From Actinomycetes bacterium (lineage in GTDB: Bacteria > Actinomycetota > Actinomycetes > Actinomycetales > Cellulomonadaceae): a DNA stretch of 18,848 bases. A model generated the notes under the pieces. It made no database searches. It had not been told where the DNA came from and was given only the letters and a program-made list of their open reading frames with translations. Positions 1 to 6,447 of this stretch are shown here, piece after piece. Positions within the stretch are counted from its first letter, which is position 1. Each line of letters opens with the position of its first letter. A program made the translations under genes and the position numbers. The stretch covers positions 1 to 18,848 of the forward strand of contig JAEWOA010000319.1 in the NCBI GenBank assembly GCA_023461115.1, in the 5' to 3' direction.

Positions 1-51
1 GACGCGTTGGCCGCCGTGCTCGGCGGGGTGGCCGGCGCGGTGAGCGCCTGA
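1..51 (+). CDS. alaS: Alanyl-tRNA synthetase, C-terminal end (partial)
   Basis: An open frame enters from the left edge and gives 16 residues (starting DALAAVLGG and ending AVSA) before TGA at 49-51. The fragment is Ala/Gly/Val rich, as the extreme C-terminus of actinobacterial AlaS often is, but it is too short to identify alone. The call rests on the order alaS-ruvX-mltG-aroE, which is conserved in actinobacteria. The stop lies one base before the ruvX start, so the two are probably co-transcribed and translationally coupled. Only the reading frame is seen directly; the identity is inferred from context. Confidence 0.55.
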   Translation, partial: DALAAVLGGVAGAVSA

Positions 52-52
52 C

Positions 53-622
53 GTGCGCCCCGGTGACGAGGTCGAGCGCGGGCCGCGGCTCGCGCTCGAC
101 GTCGGCTCGGTGCGCGTCGGGCTGGCCGCGAGCGACCCTGACGGCTTGCTCGCGACCCCGGTCGAGACGCTCGCGCGCGACCACGCGAAACGCGGCGCGC
201 TGCCCGCGGACATCGCCGCCGTGGTGCGCGAGGCGCGCGAGCGATGTGCGAAGTGTGTGTACGTCGGGCTTCCGCGCCACCTCAATGGGGCCGAGGGTGC
301 TTCCGCTGAGGCCGCGCGCGCGTACGCTGTCTCCTTGGCGCACGCAGTCGCACCGATCCAGGTGCGGCTGGTGGATGAGCGGATGAGCACGGTGACCGCG
401 CATCAGGCGCTGCAGGCGTCCGGCAGGTCCGGGCGCCGTCACCGCCAGGTGGTCGACCAGGCCGCCGCGGTGGTGATCCTGCAGTACGCGTTGGATGCGG
501 AGCGCGCCGCGGGGCGTCGACCCGGTGAACGGGTCGATGTCGCCCCGGCGCCGGACGGCCAAGCGCGCAAGGGGGCTGTGGGCGAGACGACGACGGACGA
601 CGGTGGAGCGACGGCGACGTGA
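53..622 (+). CDS. ruvX: RuvX/YqgF family putative Holliday junction resolvase (pre-16S rRNA nuclease)
   Basis: A 189-residue cytoplasmic protein of the RNase H-like YqgF family, which is linked to Holliday junction resolution and, in E. coli, to maturation of the 16S rRNA 5' end. The N-terminal strand LALDVGSVRVGLA carries the first catalytic Asp (D16). GLPRHLNG (about 72-79), VDERMST (108-113) with the conserved Glu, and DQAAAVVILQ (from D135) give the other active-site segments, so the catalytic set looks intact. About 35 residues after the core (from about 155) are polar and low-complexity, a lineage-specific tail. The start is GTG one base after the alaS stop; no strong Shine-Dalgarno (SD) site is needed if coupled. 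The stop overlaps the next start as GTGA. Confidence 0.9.
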   Translation: MRPGDEVERGPRLALDVGSVRVGLAASDPDGLLATPVETLARDHAKRGALPADIAAVVREARERCAKCVYVGLPRHLNGAEGASAEAARAYAVSLAHAVAPIQVRLVDERMSTVTAHQALQASGRSGRRHRQVVDQAAAVVILQYALDAERAAGRRPGERVDVAPAPDGQARKGAVGETTTDDGGATAT

Positions 623-1923
623 CGGACAGCCAGACCCGGTGGTGGGCGGCGCAGGACAGTGGATCGGCGGGCGTGGCAGACACGCTCGCCCGGCCCACGT
701 CGTCGTCCACCCCTGAGCCTGACGGCGCTGCCGTGCCACTTCAGGCGCCCACTCGGGCGGCACACCAGGCCTCACGCCCGGCGCACCCCGCGGTGTCCGC
801 CGTCGCGCCGACCAGGCGCTCGCGTTCGGGCCGCGCCGCCCGCGCCGAGCGGGAGCGTGAGGCGGCGGAGAAGCAGGCGCACCGTCGCCGGGTCGCCCTG
901 GGCTGGCTCGTGGTGGCCGCGCTGCTGGGCGGCGCGGCGTTCGTCGTGCTGTCGGTGCTCGACGGCAGGTCCGACGACGTCGTGGTGGCCCCGCCGGTCG
1001 ACGACCTCCAGGACTACACAGGCCCGGGACACGGGACCGTGACGGTCGTCGTCGAGAAGGGCGACGACGCGGCAGCGGTCGGGCGCACGCTCGAGGCTGC
1101 GGGCGTCGTCGCGAACGCGTCGGTGTTCGCGTCGGTGCTCGAGGCTGCGCCGGACGTGGCCCCCGGCACCTACCGGCTGATGTTGGAGATGCGCTCGTCG
1201 GCCGCGGTGAAGGCGTTGGGCGACCCCGCGTCGCGCGCGCTCATGCGCGTGACGGTGCCCGAGGGCCTGACGACCGCGCAGATCCTCACCAAGATCACCC
1301 AGAAGACCGAGCTCACCATGGACGAGCTCACCGCGGTGGTCGCCGACCCGAAGGCGATCGGGCTCCCGGCGCAGGCCGGCGGCAAGGTCGAGGGGTGGCT
1401 GTACCCCGGCTCATACGACGTGGCGCCGGACGCGACCGCGGCGCAGCTCCTCAGCCAGATGACCGCCAAGACGGCCGAGACATTGACCGAGGCGGGGGTC
1501 CCGGCCAAGAACTGGCAGGCCGTGCTGACGATCGCGTCGCTGGTCCAGCACGAGGGGACCCCCACCGAGTACTGGCCACAGGTCGCCCGCGGGTTCTTCA
1601 ACCGGCTGAGCGACGGAGTCCCGCTCGACAGCCTCGCGTCGGTGTCCTACGGCGCCGGGGCGAGCGGCATGCCGACGGACGCGATGCTGGCGAACACCAA
1701 GAACCCGTACAACCTCTCGAAGCGGCCTGGCCTGCCGCCGACGCCGATCTCGTCGCCGAGCGCGGCCTCGCTCGCGGCGGCGGCGCACCCCAGCAAGGGC
1801 GGATGGAAATTCTGGGTGACGGTGAACCCCGAGACTGGGGAGACGGTGTTCGTCTCCCGATATGACGAGTACCAGGAGTACCAGGCCCAACTGGCCCGCT
1901 GGCAGGACGAGCACAAGAGCTGA
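619..1923 (+). CDS. mltG: MltG/YceG-like endolytic transglycosylase paralogue 1, probably catalytically impaired
   Basis: A 434-residue membrane-anchored YceG/MltG-family protein. Members cleave nascent glycan strands near the membrane and so help set glycan length. A polar, basic cytoplasmic N-terminus of about 90 residues precedes one transmembrane helix (about 94-115) and an extracytoplasmic region with a LysM-like part followed by the YceG domain. The family motif ASLIEREA, present in the next gene, reads ASLVQHEG here: the first Glu is Gln310 while the second (E312) is kept. The Asp before the conserved Tyr-Gly is also lost (SLASVSYG versus GIDAAVLYG), and the late GLPPTPI is followed by SSPS instead of ASPG. 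The structural landmarks NPYN and GLPPTPI remain. The GTG start overlaps the ruvX stop by 4 bases. I infer a pseudoenzyme or altered enzyme made by tandem duplication. Confidence 0.85.
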   Translation: MTDSQTRWWAAQDSGSAGVADTLARPTSSSTPEPDGAAVPLQAPTRAAHQASRPAHPAVSAVAPTRRSRSGRAARAEREREAAEKQAHRRRVALGWLVVAALLGGAAFVVLSVLDGRSDDVVVAPPVDDLQDYTGPGHGTVTVVVEKGDDAAAVGRTLEAAGVVANASVFASVLEAAPDVAPGTYRLMLEMRSSAAVKALGDPASRALMRVTVPEGLTTAQILTKITQKTELTMDELTAVVADPKAIGLPAQAGGKVEGWLYPGSYDVAPDATAAQLLSQMTAKTAETLTEAGVPAKNWQAVLTIASLVQHEGTPTEYWPQVARGFFNRLSDGVPLDSLASVSYGAGASGMPTDAMLANTKNPYNLSKRPGLPPTPISSPSAASLAAAAHPSKGGWKFWVTVNPETGETVFVSRYDEYQEYQAQLARWQDEHKS

Positions 1924-1925
1924 GT

Positions 1926-1943
1926 GGCGGCATAGTCGCCGCC
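1926..1943 (+). other. Short hairpin between the two mltG genes
   Basis: Perfect 6-bp inverted repeat GGCGGC / GCCGCC with the 6-nt loop ATAGTC, just after the first mltG stop and within the 42-nt gap before the second. There is no T-tract and the next SD site follows closely, so it is more likely an mRNA-stability or processing element, or chance, than a full terminator. Confidence 0.35.
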
Positions 1944-1965
1944 GACGGACCGTGGAGATTCACTC

Positions 1966-3117
1966 GTGAGCAATCAGACCGACTGGTGGGCGCCTGAGCG
2001 TGACGCCACGCCTGTGCCCGATGCGCGCGCCCGCAACCGCGGGCGGGCGCGCGACGACCGTCGCCGCCGCCGGCGGCGCGCCCGCACCGTCGTCGCGATC
2101 CTCGTGGTCGTCGCGCTACTCGCGGCCGCCGTGTACCTGGCGCTCGGCCTGCTCTCCTCGGGCGGCGGAGGCGGGACCGCCGGACGGCCCGACGACTACC
2201 CGGGGCCCGGCCACGGCTCCGTGCAGGTCACGGTGAACAAGGGCGACACCGGCGCCGCGATCGGGCGGACGCTCGAGGCGGCGGGCGTCGTCGGGACGGC
2301 GAAGGCCTTCCAGGACGCGTACAACGCGAATCCCGACTCGATCAGCATCCAGCCGGGCGCGTACAACCTGCTGCTCGAGATGCGCGCCGAGGACGCGGTC
2401 ACCGCGCTGCTCAACCCCGCGTCGAAGGCGACCAAGAAGGTCGTGGTCGCCGAAGGCCTCACGGTCGCGCAGATCGCGCAGCGGCTCGTGAAGGACGGCG
2501 GCTACACGCAAGCGGAGGTCGACGCCGCGCTGGCCGACCCCGCGGCGTTCGGCCTGCCGGCCGAGGCGGGCGGCAAGCCCGAGGGCTGGCTGTTCCCGGC
2601 GACGTACGAGCTGCAGCCCGGACAGCCCGTGGCGGACGTGCTCAAGGGGATGGTCGCCAAGACCGTCAGCGTGCTCGACGAGCTCGGCGTGGCCCCCGAC
2701 CAGCGCGAGACGGTGCTGACCAAGGCGTCCCTGATCGAGCGCGAGGCCAAGCACAACGAGGACCGCCCGAAGATGGCGCGCACGATCGAGAACCGCCTGG
2801 CCAAGAACTGGACGCTCGGGATCGACGCCGCGGTGCTCTACGGCGCAGGCGGCCCGGGCACCGAGCTCACCAAGTCGGTCCTGCAGGACCCGAGCAACCC
2901 GTACAACCTGCGTGTCCACAAGGGCCTGCCGCCGACCCCGATCGCGTCGCCCGGGCGGCCGTCGATCGAGGCCGTGCTCCAGCCCGAGGCCGGCGCGTGG
3001 ATGTACTGGTGCACGTACGACCTCGACACCGGCGCCACCGAGTTCGCGGTCACCGACGCCGAGTTCCTGGCCTGCAAGTCCAAGCTCCAGGCGTGGATGG
3101 CGGAACACGACGGGTGA
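1966..3117 (+). CDS. mltG: Endolytic murein transglycosylase MltG, paralogue 2 (intact active site)
   Basis: A 383-residue single-pass membrane protein of the YceG/MltG family, predicted to cut nascent peptidoglycan and release a 1,6-anhydroMurNAc end. It starts MSNQTDWWAPE, echoing the MTDSQTRWWAA start of the preceding paralogue. An Arg-rich cytoplasmic segment leads into a transmembrane helix (about 43-65) and a Gly-rich linker. The catalytic motif ASLIEREA is complete (E258, E260), followed by ENRLAKN, GIDAAVLYG, NPYN and GLPPTPIASPG, all standard. Two Cys near the C-terminus (WCTYD and FLACK) could form a disulfide outside the cell. The GTG start at 1966 has GGAG at 1954-1957, 8 nt upstream. 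The stop overlaps aroE as GTGA. It is the likely working MltG of this pair. Confidence 0.93.
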   Translation: MSNQTDWWAPERDATPVPDARARNRGRARDDRRRRRRRARTVVAILVVVALLAAAVYLALGLLSSGGGGGTAGRPDDYPGPGHGSVQVTVNKGDTGAAIGRTLEAAGVVGTAKAFQDAYNANPDSISIQPGAYNLLLEMRAEDAVTALLNPASKATKKVVVAEGLTVAQIAQRLVKDGGYTQAEVDAALADPAAFGLPAEAGGKPEGWLFPATYELQPGQPVADVLKGMVAKTVSVLDELGVAPDQRETVLTKASLIEREAKHNEDRPKMARTIENRLAKNWTLGIDAAVLYGAGGPGTELTKSVLQDPSNPYNLRVHKGLPPTPIASPGRPSIEAVLQPEAGAWMYWCTYDLDTGATEFAVTDAEFLACKSKLQAWMAEHDG

Positions 3118-3980
3118 GCGGCGCCACTCGACGCGCGGCGGTGCTCGGGCATCCTGTCGCGCACTCGCTGTCGCCCACGCTGCACCGCGCCGCGTATGCG
3201 GAGCTGGGACTCGACGACTGGTCGTATGACGCGGTCGACGTCGCAGAGGACCAGCTCGCCGCGTTCGTCGGCGGGCTCGGCGAGCAGTGGGCGGGCCTGA
3301 GCCTGACCATGCCGCTCAAGCAGACCGTGTTGCCGCTGCTCGACCACGTCGAGCCGCTCGCGCAGGTCGTCGGGGCGGTCAACACGGTGCTGCTCCAGGG
3401 CTCGGGCTCGGCCCGGACGCTCGTGGGCGCCAACACCGACGTGCACGGGCTCGTGGCGGCGGTGCGCGAGGGCCTGGCCCAGGTCCCGGGACAGCCGCGG
3501 GGCATCCGGTCCGCGGCCGTGCTCGGCGCCGGCGCCACCGCGGCCTCGACGCTCGCCGCCCTCGCCGAGCTCGGGTGCGCGACCCCCACGGTGTTCGCGC
3601 GCGCGATCTCGCGTGCGGGTGGGTTGCTGCGCGCGGCGCACCGCATGGGCGTGTCTCCCGTCGTGCGCCCACTCGACGAGGCCGCACGCGTGCTCGGCGG
3701 CGTCGACGTCGTGGTCTCGACGCTCCCGCCGCATGCTGCCGACACGCTCGCCGAGGGACTCTCGGCGGGGGGTGTTGCCTTGGCCGGCTCGGTGCTGCTG
3801 GACGTCGCGTACGACCCGCGCCCGACTGCGCTGCACACGGCGTGGGTCGCCGCAGGCGGGATCGCGGTGGGCGGCGAGCGGATGCTGCTGCACCAGGCGG
3901 GCGAGCAGGTGCGCCTGATGACGGGCCGTCCGGCGCCGCTCGCGGCGATGGACCGCGCGTTGTCGGAGCGCCTGGGCTGA
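3114..3980 (+). CDS. aroE: Shikimate dehydrogenase
   Basis: A 288-residue cytoplasmic enzyme reducing 3-dehydroshikimate to shikimate with NADPH in the chorismate pathway. The shikimate-binding segment GHPVAHSLSPTLH (12-24) has the SLS serines. SLTMPLK gives the catalytic Lys (K69), GAVNTVL (87-93) and ANTDVHG the catalytic Asp (D109). AAVLGAGATAAS (134-145) is the NADP-binding Gly-rich loop, in which the usual GAGGAA reads GAGATA. HQAGEQVRLMTG near the C-terminus carries the substrate-contacting Gln. I chose GTG at 3114 because it overlaps the mltG stop (GTGA) and gives the standard N-terminus; the frame stays open further upstream but only inside mltG. It is the last gene of the alaS-ruvX-mltG-mltG-aroE operon. 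Confidence 0.93.
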   Translation: MSGATRRAAVLGHPVAHSLSPTLHRAAYAELGLDDWSYDAVDVAEDQLAAFVGGLGEQWAGLSLTMPLKQTVLPLLDHVEPLAQVVGAVNTVLLQGSGSARTLVGANTDVHGLVAAVREGLAQVPGQPRGIRSAAVLGAGATAASTLAALAELGCATPTVFARAISRAGGLLRAAHRMGVSPVVRPLDEAARVLGGVDVVVSTLPPHAADTLAEGLSAGGVALAGSVLLDVAYDPRPTALHTAWVAAGGIAVGGERMLLHQAGEQVRLMTGRPAPLAAMDRALSERLG

Positions 3981-3992
3981 GGTCGGCGCCGC

Positions 3993-4024
3993 CGGGCGAC
4001 GAGCCGACGGCGGGCGACGAGCCG
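3993..4024 (+). repeat. 14-bp direct repeat downstream of aroE
   Basis: CGGGCGACGAGCCG occurs at 3993-4006 and again at 4011-4024 with an 18-bp period. It lies between the convergent aroE and tRNA genes, where transcription from both sides must end. A 6-bp inverted repeat (GTCGGC at 3982-3987, GCCGAC at 4003-4008) overlaps it and could serve as a weak terminator hairpin. No function is known. Confidence 0.4.
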
Positions 4025-4031
4025 TGATGTG

Positions 4032-4104
4032 TGCCCCGGGTCGGATTCGAACCGACACTGGATCGGGTTTGAGCCGATTGCCTCTGCCGTTGGGCTACCG
4101 GGGC
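4032..4104 (-). tRNA. tRNA with CAA (Leu) anticodon and a short class I variable loop
   Basis: On the minus strand a 73-nt cloverleaf folds perfectly. The acceptor stem GCCCCGG/CCGGGGC is 7 bp, the D arm closes with GCC/GGC, the anticodon stem ATCGG/CCGAT is 5 bp, the T stem GTCGG/CCGAC is 5 bp and the T loop is TTCGAAT. The anticodon loop CTCAAAC gives anticodon CAA (plus-strand 4069-4071), reading the Leu codon UUG. The discriminator base is A73, as in bacterial tRNA-Leu, and the D loop has the GGCAGA form typical of leucine tRNAs. The variable loop, however, is only five bases (CCAGT), whereas bacterial tRNA-Leu normally has a long variable arm. CCA is not encoded (CAC follows). Automatic tools would call tRNA-Leu(CAA); the amino acid actually charged is uncertain. 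Confidence 0.85.
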
Positions 4105-4112
4105 GCCGCGTC

Positions 4113-4118
4113 AGAATA
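4113..4118 (-). promoter_or_regulatory. Putative -10 box of the tRNA gene
   Basis: On the minus strand TATTCT, a good TANNNT hexamer in an otherwise GC-rich stretch, ends 8 nt before G1 of the tRNA. The transcription start would fall within a base or two of the mature 5' end. No convincing -35 box is seen (TTGCGG at 15-bp spacing is the nearest). Confidence 0.55.
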
Positions 4119-4206
4119 GCCGTTCCCGACCTGCCGCAACGCCAAGGGACCGTCGCGTGGCACCGGTCACAGCGCGCGTGGCTGCGAAGACGCGCGCTTC
4201 GAGCAC

Positions 4207-4212
4207 TACGCT
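4207..4212 (+). promoter_or_regulatory. Putative -10 box for a leaderless pdtaR transcript
   Basis: TACGCT (TANNNT) lies 7 nt before the GTG at 4220, and there is no SD site in front of that GTG. This spacing is typical of leaderless actinobacterial genes, with transcription starting at or next to the start codon. The -35 region is weak. Confidence 0.45.
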
Positions 4213-4219
4213 GTGCCTC

Positions 4220-4897
4220 GTGACCAAGGACGCCACTCCTGAGCCCACCGAGGCGGCCCCCGACGCCCTCGACCTGACTACGCCCGCGCCGGAGCCGGCG
4301 CCGACCTCGTCGCGGCCCGCGCGCCGCGCGGTCGTCGCCGAGGACGAGGCCCTGATCCGCATGGACGTCGTCGAGACGCTCCGCGAGGCGGGCTACGAGG
4401 TGGTCGGCGAGGCGGCCGACGGCGAGCAGGCGGTCGCGCTCGCGACCGAGCTGCGGCCGGACGTCGTCGTCATGGACGTCAAGATGCCCGTGCTCGACGG
4501 AATCTCGGCGGCCGAGCGCATCGGCAAGGAGCACCTGGCCCCCGTGGTGCTGCTGACCGCGTTCTCGCAGACCGAGCTCGTCGAGCGCGCGCGGGACGCC
4601 GGCGCCATGGCGTACGTCGTCAAGCCGTTCAGCCCTGCGGACCTGCTGCCCGCGCTCGAGATTGCCATCTCGCGGTATGCGCAGATCAGCGCGCTCGAGT
4701 CGGAGGTCGCGGACCTCGCCGAGCGCTTCGAGACCCGCAAGCGCGTGGACCGCGCCAAGGGGCTCCTGATGACGAAGATGGGCCTGACCGAGCCCGAGTC
4801 GTTCCGTTGGATCCAGAAGACGTCGATGGACCGCCGGCTCACGATGCGCGAGGTCGCGGACGCCGTGATCGAGCAGGTGGGTGGCGGCGCTTCCTGA
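4220..4897 (+). CDS. pdtaR: Response regulator with receiver and ANTAR RNA-binding domains (PdtaR-like)
   Basis: A 225-residue cytoplasmic transcription antitermination regulator. After a Pro/Ala-rich N-terminal tail of about 35 residues comes a receiver domain with the acidic pair E41/D42 (VVAEDEALI), phospho-acceptor D86 (VVVMDVKMP), T113 and K135 (VVKPFSP). The C-terminal third is an ANTAR domain (about 155-220): a helical linker (LESEVADLAERFETRKRVD), then AKGLLMTKMGLTEPESF and a final helix around MREVADAVIEQ. It matches the actinobacterial PdtaR type (M. tuberculosis Rv1626), phosphorylated by the histidine kinase PdtaS and binding hairpin RNAs; no kinase gene lies in this window. I prefer GTG at 4220 over ATG at 4157 because of the -10 spacing and because the upstream stretch shares sequence with the tRNA promoter region. 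Confidence 0.92.
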   Translation: MTKDATPEPTEAAPDALDLTTPAPEPAPTSSRPARRAVVAEDEALIRMDVVETLREAGYEVVGEAADGEQAVALATELRPDVVVMDVKMPVLDGISAAERIGKEHLAPVVLLTAFSQTELVERARDAGAMAYVVKPFSPADLLPALEIAISRYAQISALESEVADLAERFETRKRVDRAKGLLMTKMGLTEPESFRWIQKTSMDRRLTMREVADAVIEQVGGGAS

Positions 4898-4996
4898 CGA
4901 AGCGGAGCAGTCCAGTCGCGCACCCCGGCCAGCCGGGCGGTCGTCGGCCGATTCGCCCGGTGAGGTGATTCCAGGTGTGTCGTCGGTCACAACTTG

Positions 4997-5022
4997 GCCA
5001 CAATCGTGCGGTGGACTGTGGC
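4997..5022. promoter_or_regulatory. Inverted repeat GCCACA-N14-TGTGGC upstream of livK
   Basis: A perfect 6-bp inverted repeat with 14-bp spacing lies in the 220-bp gap between pdtaR and the binding-protein gene, just upstream of the putative -35 element. It could be an operator. The half-sites are short, so chance is not excluded. Confidence 0.3.
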
Positions 5023-5024
5023 GG

Positions 5025-5056
5025 TTCACATCGCGGACACACAGTGTGAGTACCTT
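5025..5056 (+). promoter_or_regulatory. Candidate livK promoter with palindrome in a long spacer
   Basis: TTCACA (5025-5030, one mismatch to TTGACA) and TACCTT (5051-5056, TANNNT) are 20 bp apart, longer than the usual 17-18. The 11-bp palindrome CACAC-A-GTGTG (5038-5048) sits in the spacer. The start would be near 5063, giving a leader of about 55 nt. The arrangement suggests operator control of the substrate-binding protein gene; it is an inference from spacing only. Confidence 0.35.
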
Positions 5057-5117
5057 CACGCCACGCGCAGGTCGGATGGGGCCTGAGCGGCTGCACTACT
5101 CACGAAGGGCACCACGG

Positions 5118-6368
5118 ATGACACGTAGGACCCACGCAGTTCGCGCCGCGGCTCTCGCGGCCGTCGCGTCGCTCGCGCTCGCCGCGTGCGGCAGTTCCGA
5201 CGAGGGGAGCGACGGCGACGGCGACTCCGACGCCGCGCAGCTCGTCATCGGCACGCTGCTTCCGCAGACAGGCTCGCTCGCCTACCTCGGCCCGCCCGAG
5301 ATCGCGGGCGTCAAGCTCGCGATCAAGGAGATCAACGAGGCCGGCGGCGTACTCGGCAAGGACGTCAAGCAGGTCGACACGGACTCGTCCGACGCCGACC
5401 ACGCCGAGGTCGCCACACAGTCGGTCGCCTCGCTGCTCGCGCAGAAGGTCTCGGTCGTGATCGGCGCCGCCTCGTCCTCGGTGACGCTCAACGTGGTCGA
5501 CGACATCACGGGCGCCGAGGTCGTGCAGATCTCGCCGGCCAACACCGCGACCAAGCTGTCCGGCTACTCGCCCTACTACTTCCGGACGGCGCCCCCGGAC
5601 ACCGTCCAGGGCAACGCGCTCGCGAACCTCATCACGGGCGACGGGCACTCGAACGTCGGCATCCTCGTCTTCAACGACGACTACGGCACGTCGCTGCGTG
5701 ACGTCGTCCAGAAGGTCATCGAGGACGCGGGCGGCACGATCACGTACGGCAAGCAGGGCCAGGAGTTCGACCCCGCCGCCTCGAGCTTCGACTCGGACAT
5801 CACGGCGCTGCTGGCCAGCAAGCCCGACGCGGTGGTGGTGCTCGCCTTCGAGCAGACCAAGCAGATCATCCCCGGCCTCATCGCGGCGGGTGTCTCGGCC
5901 AAGGACGTCTACATGGTCGACGGCAACACGGCTGACTACTCGAAGGACTTCGACGCCGGCACGCTCGACGGCGCCCAGGGCACCATCCCGGGCGCGTTCC
6001 CCAGCGACGAGTTCCAGGGCCGTCTCAAGACGGTCGACCCGAACCTGAAGGACTACGCGTACGGCCCCGAGTCGTACGACGCGGCGATCCTCGCGGCCCT
6101 CGCGGCGATCAAGGGCAAGGGCACCGACGGTCCGACCATCCAGAAGAACCTGGCGGCGGTCTCGGGCGCTGGCGGCGGCGAGAAGTGCGACAACTTCGCC
6201 GACTGCAAGAAGCTGCTCGAGGACGGCAAGGACATCCAGTACACCGGCCAGGCCGGTGCTGGTCCGTTCAACGACAAGAACGACCCGTCGTCCGCGTTCA
6301 TCGGCGTCTACAAGTACGGCGCCGACAACAAGAACACCTGGGTCAAGGCGGTCGAGGGCAAGTCCTGA
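5118..6368 (+). CDS. livK: Branched-chain amino acid type ABC transporter substrate-binding lipoprotein
   Basis: A 416-residue secreted lipoprotein, the extracytoplasmic substrate receptor of a LivK-type (periplasmic-binding fold type I) importer. The signal peptide MTRRTHAVRAAALAAV... ends in the lipobox LAAC with the lipid-anchored Cys24, followed by an acidic Gly/Ser/Asp linker. The mature part opens with the family strand VIGTLLPQTGSLAYLG, then KLAIKEINEAGGVLG, and carries IGAASSSVT and VQISPANT, a typical ligand-binding segment. Two Cys near the C-terminus (EKCDNFADCKK) probably form a disulfide. The start is ATG at 5118 with GAAGGG at 5104-5109; the frame is open upstream but without a signal peptide there. 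The gene converges on livF, so it is transcribed separately from its transporter. The exact ligand cannot be read from sequence. Confidence 0.93.
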   Translation: MTRRTHAVRAAALAAVASLALAACGSSDEGSDGDGDSDAAQLVIGTLLPQTGSLAYLGPPEIAGVKLAIKEINEAGGVLGKDVKQVDTDSSDADHAEVATQSVASLLAQKVSVVIGAASSSVTLNVVDDITGAEVVQISPANTATKLSGYSPYYFRTAPPDTVQGNALANLITGDGHSNVGILVFNDDYGTSLRDVVQKVIEDAGGTITYGKQGQEFDPAASSFDSDITALLASKPDAVVVLAFEQTKQIIPGLIAAGVSAKDVYMVDGNTADYSKDFDAGTLDGAQGTIPGAFPSDEFQGRLKTVDPNLKDYAYGPESYDAAILAALAAIKGKGTDGPTIQKNLAAVSGAGGGEKCDNFADCKKLLEDGKDIQYTGQAGAGPFNDKNDPSSAFIGVYKYGADNKNTWVKAVEGKS

Positions 6369-6390
6369 TCCTCGGCTGTTCGGCCTGACC

Positions 6391-6429
6391 GACGAGGGCC
6401 GGAGCGGTTGATCCGCTCCGGCCCTCGTC
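6391..6429. terminator. Bidirectional terminator between livK and livF
   Basis: A perfect 17-bp inverted repeat (arm 6391-6407, loop TTGAT 6408-6412, arm 6413-6429) lies in the 79-bp gap between two convergent genes. It lacks a T-tract on either strand, as is common for actinobacterial terminators. Its symmetry suits ending transcription from both sides. Confidence 0.85.
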
Positions 6430-6447
6430 ACGTCCTGCCTGGGCAGC

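Noticed and set aside
4032..4104. Integration (att) site of a mobile element in the tRNA
   Set aside because: No integrase, no second copy of the tRNA end and no change in composition nearby; the neighbours are core genes.
4032..4104. tRNA-Gln or another class I identity
   Set aside because: The anticodon loop CTCAAAC places CAA at 34-36; a Gln anticodon would be TTG or CTG. The loop and stem are unambiguous.
3050..5059. Long minus-strand open frame of 669 codons across aroE, the tRNA and pdtaR
   Set aside because: It runs antisense to three well-supported genes, including a tRNA, has Arg/Pro/Ser-rich composition and no recognisable domain. GC-rich third positions create such frames.
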